Below, one piece after another: positions 17,186 to 25,645 of a stretch of DNA of 64,000 nucleotides. Position 1 is the stretch's first letter, and each line of letters starts with the position of its first letter. The notes below the pieces were generated by a model. That model did no database searches, had not been told where the DNA came from, and saw nothing but the letters and a program-made list of their open reading frames with translations. A program made the translations under genes and the position numbers. The stretch comes from DASQFQ01 sp963722815. Its GTDB lineage: Bacteria > Actinomycetota > Thermoleophilia > Solirubrobacterales > Solirubrobacteraceae. The stretch is taken from contig CAVROM010000003.1 in the NCBI GenBank assembly GCA_963722815.1, forward strand, positions 930,001 to 994,000. Direction: 5' to 3'.

Positions 17186-17964
17186 CCGCCGCGGCCGCCG
17201 TCCAGCGCCGCCTCTGGGGTACCGACGCCCGCGGCTGGGCCGAGCTGGCCGAGCCGCACAACCGCCCGCTGTTCGAGGCGGTGCTCGACGCCGCCGCGGT
17301 CGGCTCCGGCGCACGGCTGCTCGACGTCGGCTGCGGGACCGGCCTCGCGCTCGTGCTCGCCGCGGAGCGCGGCGCCGAGCCTGCGGGCCTCGACGTCACG
17401 CCCGAGCTCCTGGCGATCGCGCGCGAGCGGCTCCCCGCCGCCGACCTGCGCGAGGGCGACATGGAGACGCTGCCGTGGGAGGACGAGGCGTTCGACGCCG
17501 TCGTCGGCGTCAACGCCTTCCAGTTCGCCGGCGATCCCCGCGGCGCGCTGGCCGAGGCGGCGCGGGTGCTCCGGCCGGGCGGGCGCGTGGTGGCGAGCCT
17601 GTTCGCGGCGCCCGAGCGCTCGCAGAGCACCGCCGTCCATCACGCGATGCAGGCGCTGATCCCGCCCGAGGACGCCGCCGAGCACGCGCCCTACGCGCTG
17701 TCGGCGCCCGGGAACCTCGAGGCCGCGCTCGAGGGCGCCGGCCTGCGTGTCGACGCGGCCGGCGAGGTCGGCTGCTCGTGGCGCTACGCCTCGATGGAGG
17801 ACGCCATCCACGGGCTGCTCTGCTCGGCCGGCGGCGCGCGCGCCGTCGAGGCCGCGGGGGAGGCGGCCGTGCGCGGCACGCTCGCCGAGGCGCTCGCGCC
17901 GTTCGAGCGCGACGGCGTGGTCAACATGGACAACACGTTCCGGTGGGTCGCGGCGTGCAGGTGA
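17182..17964 (+). CDS. Class I SAM-dependent methyltransferase
   Basis: Intact 260-residue methyltransferase of the Methyltransf_11 type: GARLLDVGCGTGLALVLAAE (motif I), GDMETLPWEDEAFDAVVGVN (motif II) and AARVLRPGGRVVASLF (post-II). The start GTG 17182 overlaps the oxidase stop, so it belongs to the same transcript. It may methylate the oxidised product or act as a demethylating-pathway partner; the substrate is unknown. Confidence 0.85.
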   Translation: MTAAAAVQRRLWGTDARGWAELAEPHNRPLFEAVLDAAAVGSGARLLDVGCGTGLALVLAAERGAEPAGLDVTPELLAIARERLPAADLREGDMETLPWEDEAFDAVVGVNAFQFAGDPRGALAEAARVLRPGGRVVASLFAAPERSQSTAVHHAMQALIPPEDAAEHAPYALSAPGNLEAALEGAGLRVDAAGEVGCSWRYASMEDAIHGLLCSAGGARAVEAAGEAAVRGTLAEALAPFERDGVVNMDNTFRWVAACR

Positions 17965-18470
17965 CCCATCTGGGCTACGTGCTCGAGGACCTGCGCACCG
18001 GCGTCGAGCGCTTCGCGCGCGACCACGGCGCCGGCCCGTTCTTCGCGCTCGAGCACATCGCGTTCGACGAGGTGACCTACGAGGGCGCCCCGGCGGTCTA
18101 CGACCACTCGTCGGCGTTCGGCGCCTGGGGGCCGATCCTGGTCGAGCTCACGCAGGTGCACGACGCGCAGCCGGAGGGCCTGGCGGAGGCACTCACCCCG
18201 GCGGCCGGCGGCCTCGGCCATCTCGGCTTCCTGGCCGACGACCTCGAGGCCGAGACCGCGCGCCTGGAGGCGGCGGGCCTCCACTGCTTCCACACCGGCC
18301 GCACCGGTCCGGTCTCCGCCGCCTGGTTCCACGGGCCGCCGTTCGGCCACCCTGTCGAGGTGCTCCGGCGCAGCGAGCCGCTGCTCGGCTTCTACGCGAT
18401 GCTGCGCGAGGCCGCCGAGGGATGGGGCGGCGACGACCCGTTCCGGCCGGCCCCGCCTCCGCCGGCGTGA
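17955..18470 (+). CDS. VOC/glyoxalase-family protein
   Basis: Intact protein of about 171 residues. VQVTHLGYVLEDLRTGVERF and LGHLGFLADDLEAETARLEA are the paired beta-alpha-beta halves of a VOC barrel. The first ligand position is His (THLGYV); FGHPVEVLRRSEPLLGFYAM closes the fold. It resembles the glyoxalase_4 group found in steroid and aromatic degradation clusters. GTG 17955 lies within the end of the methyltransferase gene; the GTGA at 18467 starts the next one. Confidence 0.8.
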   Translation: MQVTHLGYVLEDLRTGVERFARDHGAGPFFALEHIAFDEVTYEGAPAVYDHSSAFGAWGPILVELTQVHDAQPEGLAEALTPAAGGLGHLGFLADDLEAETARLEAAGLHCFHTGRTGPVSAAWFHGPPFGHPVEVLRRSEPLLGFYAMLREAAEGWGGDDPFRPAPPPPA

Positions 18471-19738
18471 CGGACGTCACCGTCCTCGGCTTCGGCCCCG
18501 CGGGCGCGAGCGCCGCGATCGCCGCCCACGACGCGGGCGCGCGCGTGACGGTCCTCGAGAAGATGTCCTACGGCGGCGGCAACTGCCTCAACTCGGGCGG
18601 CTTCCTGGTCGACGTCGGCGGCCCGCGCGCGGTCGACCACCTCGACGCGCTGTGCTTCGGCAAGACCCCGCGCGACGTGCTGCAAGCGTTCGCCGACGGC
18701 CTGCACGAGGCGCCGGCCTGGCTCGCCTCGCTCGGCGGCGAGACGCGCGAGATCGACATCCCCGGCCTGACCCCGTCGTGGCCGCACTTCCCCGGCGCCG
18801 GCCACGTGACCTATCGCCAGTTCGCCGGCGACCGGCCCGGACCGGCGCTGTTCGACTGCCTGCGCCGCGCGGTCGAGGCCCGCGGCATCGAGGTGCGCTA
18901 CGGGACCACCGTCGACGCACTGCCGCCCGGCCCGGTCGTGCTCGCCACGGGCGGCTTCGAGTACGACGTGGAGCTGCGCGACACCTACCTCCCGCTGCCG
19001 CTGACCGCGGTCGGCCACCCGGGGAACACCGGCGACGGGCTCCGCCTCGCGCAGGCGGCGGGCGCGTCGCTGTGGCACATGAGCGCGTTCTTCGGCTGGT
19101 TCGCCTTCCGCCACCCCGACCACGTCGCCGCCTTCACGCTCGACGTGCACGCGCCGAGCTTCATCTACGTCGACGCCGACGGCCGGCGCTTCGCCGACGA
19201 GACCGGCTGGGAGGTGCACGACAAGCTGCGCTGCCTGACCGCGTACCTTCCGCGACGGCGCAATCACCCGCACCTGCCGGGCCAGCTGATCTTCGACGAG
19301 CGGGCGCGCCTCGCCGGCCCGCTCAACGGCATCGTCGGCACGCCCAACGACTACGTGTGGAGCGCCGACAACTCGGCCGAGCTCGAGGCCGGCTGGATCA
19401 AGCCGGCCGGGCAGCTCGAGCTGCCCGAGCTCGAGCGCACGCTGCGCGAGTACGGCGCCGTCCCGGACGAGTTCGGCCGCGACCCGCGCACGATCGTGCC
19501 CCCCGAGCCGCCGCTGTACGCGATTGAGATCCATCCGGGCGTCGCCACGGCGTCGGGCGGCCCACGCCGAGACGCCCGCGCGCGGGTGCTGGGCGGCGAC
19601 GGCACGCCGATCCCCGGGCTGTACGCGGCCGGCGGCTGCGGCTCGATCTGGGGCCACCTGACCGAGCACGGTGGCGGGCTGGCCGATGCGATCGTCTTCG
19701 GGCGCATCGCGGGGGAGCAGGCCGCCGCCGCTTCCTGA
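18467..19738 (+). CDS. FAD-dependent dehydrogenase, fumarate reductase/3-ketosteroid dehydrogenase-like
   Basis: Intact 423-residue FAD_binding_2 flavoprotein: VLGFGPAGASAAIAAHDAGA (Rossmann loop), VLEKMSYGGGNCLNSGGFLV, VVLATGGFEYDVELRDTYLP and C-terminal FAD motif GLYAAGGCGSIWGHLTEHGG. The FrdA/KstD superfamily adds or removes hydrogens across C=C bonds. It is shorter than fumarate reductase (no flavocytochrome part). It is fourth gene of the operon and ends just before the promoter of the Liv transporter. Confidence 0.85.
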   Translation: MTDVTVLGFGPAGASAAIAAHDAGARVTVLEKMSYGGGNCLNSGGFLVDVGGPRAVDHLDALCFGKTPRDVLQAFADGLHEAPAWLASLGGETREIDIPGLTPSWPHFPGAGHVTYRQFAGDRPGPALFDCLRRAVEARGIEVRYGTTVDALPPGPVVLATGGFEYDVELRDTYLPLPLTAVGHPGNTGDGLRLAQAAGASLWHMSAFFGWFAFRHPDHVAAFTLDVHAPSFIYVDADGRRFADETGWEVHDKLRCLTAYLPRRRNHPHLPGQLIFDERARLAGPLNGIVGTPNDYVWSADNSAELEAGWIKPAGQLELPELERTLREYGAVPDEFGRDPRTIVPPEPPLYAIEIHPGVATASGGPRRDARARVLGGDGTPIPGLYAAGGCGSIWGHLTEHGGGLADAIVFGRIAGEQAAAAS

Positions 19739-19744
19739 GAGAAG

Positions 19745-19774
19745 TTGGACACGTTCGTGCAAAGTGTGTACAGT
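19745..19774 (+). promoter_or_regulatory. Promoter of the Liv transporter operon with embedded TGTGTACA
   Basis: TTGGAC (19745-19750), an 18-base spacer and TACAGT (19769-19774) form a good sigma-70 promoter. Initiation about 7-10 bases downstream would fall close to the GTG at 19785, giving a leaderless mRNA. The motif TGTGTACA (19765-19772) overlaps the -10, a position suited to repression. Confidence 0.6.
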
Positions 19775-19784
19775 TGCGCCGCTT

Positions 19785-20549
19785 GTGAACGCGCTACTCA
19801 ACGTGGACGCCCTGCGCGTCACATATGGCGGCGTGACCGCCGTCGATGCCTTCGACCTCGCGGTCGAGGCCGGCTCCGTCGTCGGCCTGATCGGCCCCAA
19901 CGGCGCCGGCAAGACCTCCACGATCGACGCCCTGACCGGCTACCACGCGCCGTCGAACGGGACCGTCTCCTTCGGCGGTGAGGACATCACGGGCCTGCGC
20001 CCGCACCAGCGCGCGCGCCGCGGGCTCGCGCGCACGTGGCAGAGCGTCGAACTGTTCGACGACCTCACGGTGGAGGAGAATCTGCTCGTCGCCAGCCAGC
20101 GCATGGGTGTGCTCAAGGCACTGCGCGACCTGCTGCTGCCGATCGGCGAGACGAACCGCGAGGACGTCGACTGGGCGCTCGAGCTGTGCGGCCTGACCGA
20201 CGTCGCCGATCGCGTCCCGACCGAGCTCTCCCACGGCCGCCGCAAGCTCGTCGGCGTCGCCCGCGCGCTCGCCCAGCGCCCGCGCCTGGTGCTGATGGAC
20301 GAGCCGGCCGCCGGACTCGACACCGACGAGAGCGTCGAGCTCGGGCAGCACCTGCGCGCTCTCCCCGCCGAGGGCGTCACCGTCCTGCTCGTCGACCACG
20401 ACATGGGCCTCGTGCTCAGCGTCTGCGATGAGGTCGTGGTGCTCGATTTCGGGCGCGTGATCGCCCGCGGCACGCCCGCGCAGATCCGCAACGACGAGGC
20501 GGTCATCGCCGCCTACCTCGGCACCCAGCGCGAGGAGGTCAATGCCTGA
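19785..20549 (+). CDS. livG: Branched-chain-type ABC transporter ATPase (LivG-like)
   Basis: Intact 254-residue ATPase: Walker A GPNGAGKTSTID, Q-loop segment ARTWQSVELFDDLTV, signature LSHGRRKLVGVARAL and Walker B LVLMDEPAAGLD, with the LivG-typical helical insertion (GVLKALRDLLLPIGE). GTG 19785 is chosen because the promoter ends immediately upstream. The signature has LSHG in place of LSGG, seen in many LivG relatives. It works with LivF, the fused permease and the binding protein encoded next. The cargo is probably the island's aromatic or acid substrate rather than an amino acid, which is inference. Confidence 0.88.
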   Translation: MNALLNVDALRVTYGGVTAVDAFDLAVEAGSVVGLIGPNGAGKTSTIDALTGYHAPSNGTVSFGGEDITGLRPHQRARRGLARTWQSVELFDDLTVEENLLVASQRMGVLKALRDLLLPIGETNREDVDWALELCGLTDVADRVPTELSHGRRKLVGVARALAQRPRLVLMDEPAAGLDTDESVELGQHLRALPAEGVTVLLVDHDMGLVLSVCDEVVVLDFGRVIARGTPAQIRNDEAVIAAYLGTQREEVNA

Positions 20550-21268
20550 GCGCCCCGCTGCTGCGCGTCGAGTCGCTCGACGCCGGCTACTCCGGCTCGA
20601 CGGTGGTGCGCGACCTCACGCTCGAGGTCCGCGCGGGCGAGGTCGTCGCGCTCCTCGGCCCCAACGGCGCCGGCAAGACGACGACGCTGTCGACGATCGC
20701 CGGCCTGCTCCCCCCGATCGGCGGCGCGGTGTGGCTCGACGGGGACGACGTCGAGGGCGTTCCCGCCCACAAGCTCGCGCGCCGCGGCGTCTCGCTCGTC
20801 CCCGAGGGCCGGGCGTTGTTCTACGGCATGACGGTCCGCCAGCACCTCAAGCTGGCCGAGACGAAGGGCAGCCTCCGCCGCGACGAGCTGATCGAGCTGC
20901 TGCCGGAGCTGCACAAGTGCCTCGACCGGAAGGCCGGGGTGCTGTCCGGCGGCGAGCAGCAGATGCTCGCGGTCGGCCGCGCGCTGGTGTGCGCGCCGCG
21001 CGTGCTGCTCGTCGACGAGATGAGCCTCGGGCTGGCGCCGGTGATCGTCGAGCGGCTGCTCCCGGTGCTCCGGCGCGTGGCGGAGGACCTCGGCGCGGGC
21101 GTGCTGTTCGTGGAGCAGCACGTCTCGCTCGCGCTCGAGGTGGCCGACCGGGCGTACGTGCTCAGCCACGGCCGGCTCGTGCTCGAGGGCGCGGCCAAGG
21201 ACCTGCGCGGGCGGCGCGACCTCCTGCGATCCAGCTACCTGGGCGAAGCCGCCGTGGCGAGCGCCTGA
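20546..21268 (+). CDS. livF: Branched-chain-type ABC transporter ATPase (LivF-like)
   Basis: ATPase of about 240 residues: LLRVESLDAGYSGSTVVRDL, Walker A GPNGAGKTTTLS, VSLVPEGRALFYGMTVRQHL (LivF hallmark), signature LSGGEQQMLAVGRAL and Walker B VLLVDEMSLGLAP. The frame opens at CTG 20546, which overlaps the LivG stop as CTGA and has GAGGAGG 8 bases upstream. No ATG or GTG lies in frame before about 20603, inside the conserved domain. Either CTG is the start or one base was misread in a GTGA/ATGA overlap. Walker B carries DEMS, as in many LivF proteins. Confidence 0.85.
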   Translation: MSAPLLRVESLDAGYSGSTVVRDLTLEVRAGEVVALLGPNGAGKTTTLSTIAGLLPPIGGAVWLDGDDVEGVPAHKLARRGVSLVPEGRALFYGMTVRQHLKLAETKGSLRRDELIELLPELHKCLDRKAGVLSGGEQQMLAVGRALVCAPRVLLVDEMSLGLAPVIVERLLPVLRRVAEDLGAGVLFVEQHVSLALEVADRAYVLSHGRLVLEGAAKDLRGRRDLLRSSYLGEAAVASA

Positions 21269-21291
21269 CCAACCAAACCATGAGGAGAGAC

Positions 21292-22566
21292 ATGAACGTC
21301 ACGAGGAAGTGGGCGACGCGCATCGTCGCCGTCGCGCTTATCGGCGCATTCGCCGCCGGTTGTGGGAGCGACAGCTCCTCGTCGTCGGACAAGGACAAGT
21401 CCGCCTCGAGCACCTCCACCCCCGACGCCTCCGCGGCGCTCGGCACGCCGAAGAAGGCGAGCGGCGACCCGATCATGGTCGGCATGCTCAACATCGAGTC
21501 CGGTCCGGTGACGTTCCCCGAGTACCGCCAGGCCGCCGAGGCCGCGGTCAAGTACATCAACGACTACAAGGGCGGCATCGGTGGGCGGCCGGTCCAGCTC
21601 GAGACGTGCGCCACCGACGGCCAGCCGTCGACCTCCGGCCGCTGCGCGGGCCAGATCGCCGACAAGAAGCCGACCTTCATCCTCGGCGGCGCCGACACCG
21701 GCGCGCCGGGCGCGTATCCCGTGTGGAAGCGCGCGAACCTCGCGGTCGTGGGCGGCATCCCGTTCACGCCGGTCGAGAGCAACGCGCCCAACGGCGTGAT
21801 GTTCATCTCGGTGTCGATCGCCGACAACGCCGCGGCGTCGAAGTACGCGGTCGAGAAGCTGGGGGTCAAGAAGGCCTCGGTCATCTACACCGACGACACC
21901 CAGGGCAAGTTCACCGGCCTCGCCGTGATCGCCGGAGTCCTCAAGGCCCAGGGCGTGGACGTCAAGACCGTCCCGCTCGCGCCCAACGCGGCCGACTTCT
22001 CCTCCGCCGCCGCGTCGGCGATCGAGAACCAGCCGGACATGGTCTACGTCAACTCGCCGAACGCCTGCCCGGGCGTGCTGAAGGCGCTCAAGTCGGTCGG
22101 CAACCAGGCGAAGATCTTCGGGATCGACCCGTGTACGTCGCCGCCGGCGCTCAAGACCGCCGGTGACGCGGCCGAGGGTCTGTACTTCGCGCAGCCCTTC
22201 GACTCGCTCGACAGCGGTAGCGAGGACACCAACGTCATGGTGGCCGCGATGCAGAAGTACGGCGAGAAGAACGTCGCCCTGGACTCGATCGCCCAGGCCG
22301 GCTTCAGCTCGGTCATGAACATCCAGTCGTCGCTGGATGGGGTCAAGGACCTCAATACCGACTCGATCCTGAAGGCGTTCAAGGGCGGCACCGAGCAGCC
22401 GAACTTCATGGCGCACCCGTACCTGTGCAACGGCAAGCAGGTGCCGGGGGCAAGCGCGGTCTGCAACGCCTACCAGAAGATCAAGCAGGTCAAGGGCGGC
22501 AAGGTCATCACCGTCGACGACGAGTGGGTCAGCGGGTCGTCGCTATACCGGCCGACCGCGCCGTAG
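21292..22566 (+). CDS. livK: Branched-chain-type ABC transporter substrate-binding lipoprotein
   Basis: Intact 424-residue periplasmic-binding protein of the Peripla_BP_6 (LivK) family. The lipoprotein signal is MNVTRKWATRIVAVALIGAF followed by AAGC (Cys24), then a Ser/Lys-rich tether. The mature domain has IMVGMLNIESGPVTFPEYRQ, IGGRPVQLETCATDGQPST and VYVNSPNACPGVLKALKSV. GAGGAG precedes the ATG 21292. Two cysteine pairs (CATD/RCAG and NACPG/DPCTS) could form disulphides. Its specificity is unknown, but its setting beside ring- or side-chain-oxidising enzymes suggests an aromatic or small acid. Confidence 0.88.
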   Translation: MNVTRKWATRIVAVALIGAFAAGCGSDSSSSSDKDKSASSTSTPDASAALGTPKKASGDPIMVGMLNIESGPVTFPEYRQAAEAAVKYINDYKGGIGGRPVQLETCATDGQPSTSGRCAGQIADKKPTFILGGADTGAPGAYPVWKRANLAVVGGIPFTPVESNAPNGVMFISVSIADNAAASKYAVEKLGVKKASVIYTDDTQGKFTGLAVIAGVLKAQGVDVKTVPLAPNAADFSSAAASAIENQPDMVYVNSPNACPGVLKALKSVGNQAKIFGIDPCTSPPALKTAGDAAEGLYFAQPFDSLDSGSEDTNVMVAAMQKYGEKNVALDSIAQAGFSSVMNIQSSLDGVKDLNTDSILKAFKGGTEQPNFMAHPYLCNGKQVPGASAVCNAYQKIKQVKGGKVITVDDEWVSGSSLYRPTAP

Positions 22567-22569
22567 GCC

Positions 22570-24556
22570 TTGTCCTCGTACGTCCTCTTCCTGCTCCTGG
22601 GCCTGGGCGCGGGCGCCGTCTACGGCATCCTCGCGCTGGGCCTGGTGCTCAAGTACCGCAGCGCCGGCGTGGTCGACTTCGGCCACGGCGCGGTGGCGAT
22701 GTTCATCGCCTACGTGTACCTGGGCCTGCGCGACGAGGGCACGCTGCAGTTCCCGTGGGTGGTGATCCCGCACGAGATCGACCTCGGGGCGCCGCTCGCC
22801 ACCGGGCCGGCGATCGCCCTCTCGCTGGCCTACGCGGGGGTGCTGGGCTCGTCATGTACTGGCTGATCTACCGCCCGCTGCGCAACGCGACCGCGCTCAC
22901 GCGGGTGTGCGCGTCGGTCGGCACGATGCTCGCGCTGCAGGCGATCGCGGTCCTCAACTACGGCACGACCGCGAAGTCGACGGCGTCGATCCTGCCGACC
23001 GAGCCGCTGCAGATCGCCGGCATCACGGTGCCCTCGGACCGCCTGTGGTTCGCCGGGATCGTGATCGTGCTGGCCGCCGTGCTCGCGGTGGTCTACCGCT
23101 GCACGCGCTTCGGCCTGGCCACCCGGGCGAGCGCCGAGAACGAGAACGGGGCTGCGCTCATCGGGCTGTCGGCCGACCGCATCGGCGCCGGCAACTGGAT
23201 CATCGCGACGGTCCTGGCGGGCATCGCGGGGATCCTGATCGCGCCGGTCTCGACCGTCGACCCGACCTCGTACACGCTGTTCATCGTGCCGGCGCTGGGC
23301 GTCGCGCTGGTCGCGCGCTTCACGTCGTTCGCGTCGCTGCGGGGCGGGCCTCGCGCTCGGCATGCTGCAGTCGGAGATCACCAAGCTGCTGACGGTGTGG
23401 GACTGGCTGCCGCAGCAGGGCCTCCCGAGGCGCTGCCGTTCCTGCTGATCATGGTCGCGATGACGCTGCTCTCGCGCGGCGTCGGCGCGCGCGGAGCGGT
23501 CGGCGAGCCGCACAACCCGTCGCTGGGGCGGCCGACCCGGCCGTACGTCACGACCGCCATGTGCTTCGTGGTCGGCGTCGTCGTGCTGATGTTGCTCCAG
23601 GGCTCGCTGCGGGCGGCGTTCATGGCCTCGCTGTGAGCATCTGCCTGTCGCTGTCGCTGGTCGTGCTGACCGGCTACGTCGGCCAGGTGTCGCTCGCGCA
23701 GATGTCGTTCGCCGGCCTCAGCGGCTTCGAGCTCAGCCACCTGCGGCCGGCGCGGGCATCGGGTTCCCGTCGTCCTGCTGCTCGCCGCGTTCGTCGCGGT
23801 CCCGCTCGGCCTCGTGATCGGGCTGCCCGCGCTGCGCCTGCGCGGCGTCAACCTGGCGGTGGTGACCCTCGCGGCCGCGTCCGCGATCGACGCGCTGCTG
23901 TTCAACGACGAGAGCTTCGGCGGCGGCCTGCGGGCCGCGACGTCCCGTCGCCGGAGCTGTTCGGCTGGGACATCGGGATCGCCAAGGGCGACGCCTACCC
24001 GCGGGTGATCTTCGGCGTGTTCCTGCTCGTCGTGGTCTGCCTGGTCGGGCTGCTCGTGGCGCGGCTGCGCAACGCGCCGGCCGGCCGGATGTTCATCGCC
24101 GTGCGCTCCAACGAGCGCGCCGCCTCGGCGGTCGGGATCAACGTCGCGCGGGCGAAGCTGCTCGCGTTCGGGCTGTCGGCGTTCATCGCCGGCCTCGGCG
24201 GCTGCCTGTTCGCCTACCAGCAGCAGACGATCTCGCCGCCCTCGTTCGCGGTGTTCACGTCGCTCAGCCTGCTCGCCATCACCTACGTGGCCGGCGTCGG
24301 CCGGATCGCGGGCGCGGTGGTCGCCGGCGTGATGCTCTCGGGCACCGGCCTGATGGTCAGCGCGCTCGACAAGGCGTTCAGCATCGGCAAGTACCAGCTC
24401 GTCGTCGCCGGCGTGCTGCTCACGCTGACCGCGATCAAGCAGCCGAACGGGATCGCGGCCAGCCCGCCGCCGCCGCTCGTCAAGCTGGGCGGCTGGCTGG
24501 CGGCGAGGTGTCGTGGCCGCGGCCGGCCAAGCAGCCCCCGCTCCGCGCGCTCGTGA
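22570..24556 (+). CDS. Branched-chain-type ABC transporter permease, LivH-LivM fused
   Basis: The first half is LivH-like (FLLLGLGAGAVYGILALGLV, YRPLRNATALTRVCASVGTM, IGLSADRIGAGNWIIATVLA). The second is LivM-like (LSLVVLTGYVGQVSLAQMSF, LRGVNLAVVTLAAASAIDAL, FIAVRSNERAASAVGINVAR, LSLLAITYVAGVGRIAGAVV). The TGA at 23634-23636 falls inside a membrane helix (RAAFMASL, then VSICLSLSLVV) and is escaped by a one-base shift, so one polypeptide of about 660 residues is likely. Other breaks lie near 22850, 23345, 23420, 23745 and 23940. The start TTG 22570 follows the LivK stop by 3 bases. Fused LivHM permeases are known in actinobacteria. Confidence 0.75.
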
Positions 24557-24944
24557 CCGCGCTCGACCACGCCGGCCTGAGGGTGGCCGACCTCGACGGC
24601 GCCCGCGTTCTACGGCCGTGCGTTCGGGTTCGAGGCGAGTTCGCTTCGAGCTTCGGACGGCATCCGCGGCGCGATGCTCCGGCTCCCGGCCGGCGGGCGG
24701 CTCGAGCTCTTCGAGCCCCCGGAGCCGCGCCGGGGCCCGCGCCGGTGTCGCCGATCGACGCGCTCGCGACGCGCGGCTACGGCCACTTCGCGGTCAGCGC
24801 GCCGGACATCGACGCCGTGTTCGCGCGGGCGTGGCGGCTGGCGCGCAGGGAAGGTCTCGCCGCGGCCGTCGCCGGAGCCGGGCGTGCGCTTCGCGTTCGT
24901 GGCCGACCCCGAGGGCAACCTCGTCGAGCTCGTGGAGCGCGTGA
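24553..24944 (+). CDS. VOC/glyoxalase-family protein
   Basis: VOC protein of about 130 residues: VTALDHAGLRVADLDGA (first metal-ligand His in LDHAG), AFYGRAFGFEA, AMLRLPAGGRLELFEPPE, GYGHFAVSAPDIDAVFARA and VRFAFVADPEGNLVELVER. The start GTG 24553 overlaps the permease stop. Breaks occur near 24605, 24640, 24735 and 24855. The frame at its C-terminus runs without a stop into the SDR that follows. A stop in the usual GTGA overlap (24941-24944) would need one base shift in the last codons, so separate genes or a fusion are both possible. Confidence 0.6.
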
Positions 24945-25645
24945 GGCTGGCGGGCAAGGTGTGCTTCATCACCGGCACCGCCGGCGGGCAGGGCGCCGCC
25001 GCGGCGGAGCTGTTCGCCGCCGAGGGCGCGACGGTGGTCGGCTCCGACATCAAGGTCGACGGCATCGACCTGGCCGACCCCGAGCCGGCCGCGGGGTGGA
25101 TCGAGCGGGGCGTGGCCGCCGCCGGCGGCATCGACGTGCTCTACAACAACGCGTCGGCCACGCGGGTGGGGCCGTTCGAGGACGTCACCTGGGACGACTG
25201 GCGCTTCACGCTCCGCAACGAGCTCGACCTGATCTTCACCGTCGCCAAGGCGGCGTGGCCGCACCTGATCGCGCGCGGCGGCGGGCTGATCATCAACACC
25301 GCGTCGGTGTCGGCCTGGCGCGGCGCCGTGTTCACGGAGCAGGCCGCGCACGGGGCGGCGAAGGGCGGCGTGCTGGCCATCACCCGGCACCTGGCGGCGT
25401 CTGGAGCTCGGCATGGCATCCGCGCCAACTCGATCAGCCCCGGCCTGACCGTGACCCCGCAGATCGCCGAGTTCCTCGAGGACCCGGACCACCCGATGCA
25501 GGCGATGGCCCGCGCGCACCCGCTCGGCCGGCTCGGGCGGCCGGAGGACGTGGCCCGCGTCGCCCTCTTTCTGGCCTCCGACGACGCGGCCTACCTCAAC
25601 GCGATCGACATCGTGGTCGACGGCGGCCAGTCGGTGATCGTGTGA
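24941..25645 (+). CDS. Short-chain dehydrogenase/reductase (SDR)
   Basis: About 234 residues from GTG 24941, whose product begins VRLAGKVCFITGTAGGQGAA, an ideal classical-SDR N-terminus with the TGxxGxG-type loop. It continues VLYNNASATRVGPF (NNAS in place of NNAG) and ITRHLAASGARHGIRANSIS, ending DIVVDGGQSVIV. The active-site region reads INTASVSAWRGAVFTEQAAH followed by GAAKGG. A histidine therefore stands four residues before the lysine where the catalytic Tyr is expected, so activity is uncertain. It is in frame with the VOC protein upstream. The next gene starts in the GTGA of its stop. Confidence 0.75.
   Translation: MRLAGKVCFITGTAGGQGAAAAELFAAEGATVVGSDIKVDGIDLADPEPAAGWIERGVAAAGGIDVLYNNASATRVGPFEDVTWDDWRFTLRNELDLIFTVAKAAWPHLIARGGGLIINTASVSAWRGAVFTEQAAHGAAKGGVLAITRHLAASGARHGIRANSISPGLTVTPQIAEFLEDPDHPMQAMARAHPLGRLGRPEDVARVALFLASDDAAYLNAIDIVVDGGQSVIV

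Noticed and set aside
23634..23636. TGA separating LivH and LivM as two genes
   Set aside because: It falls inside a membrane helix, the LivM part has no start codon or ribosome site, and neighbouring indels are common.
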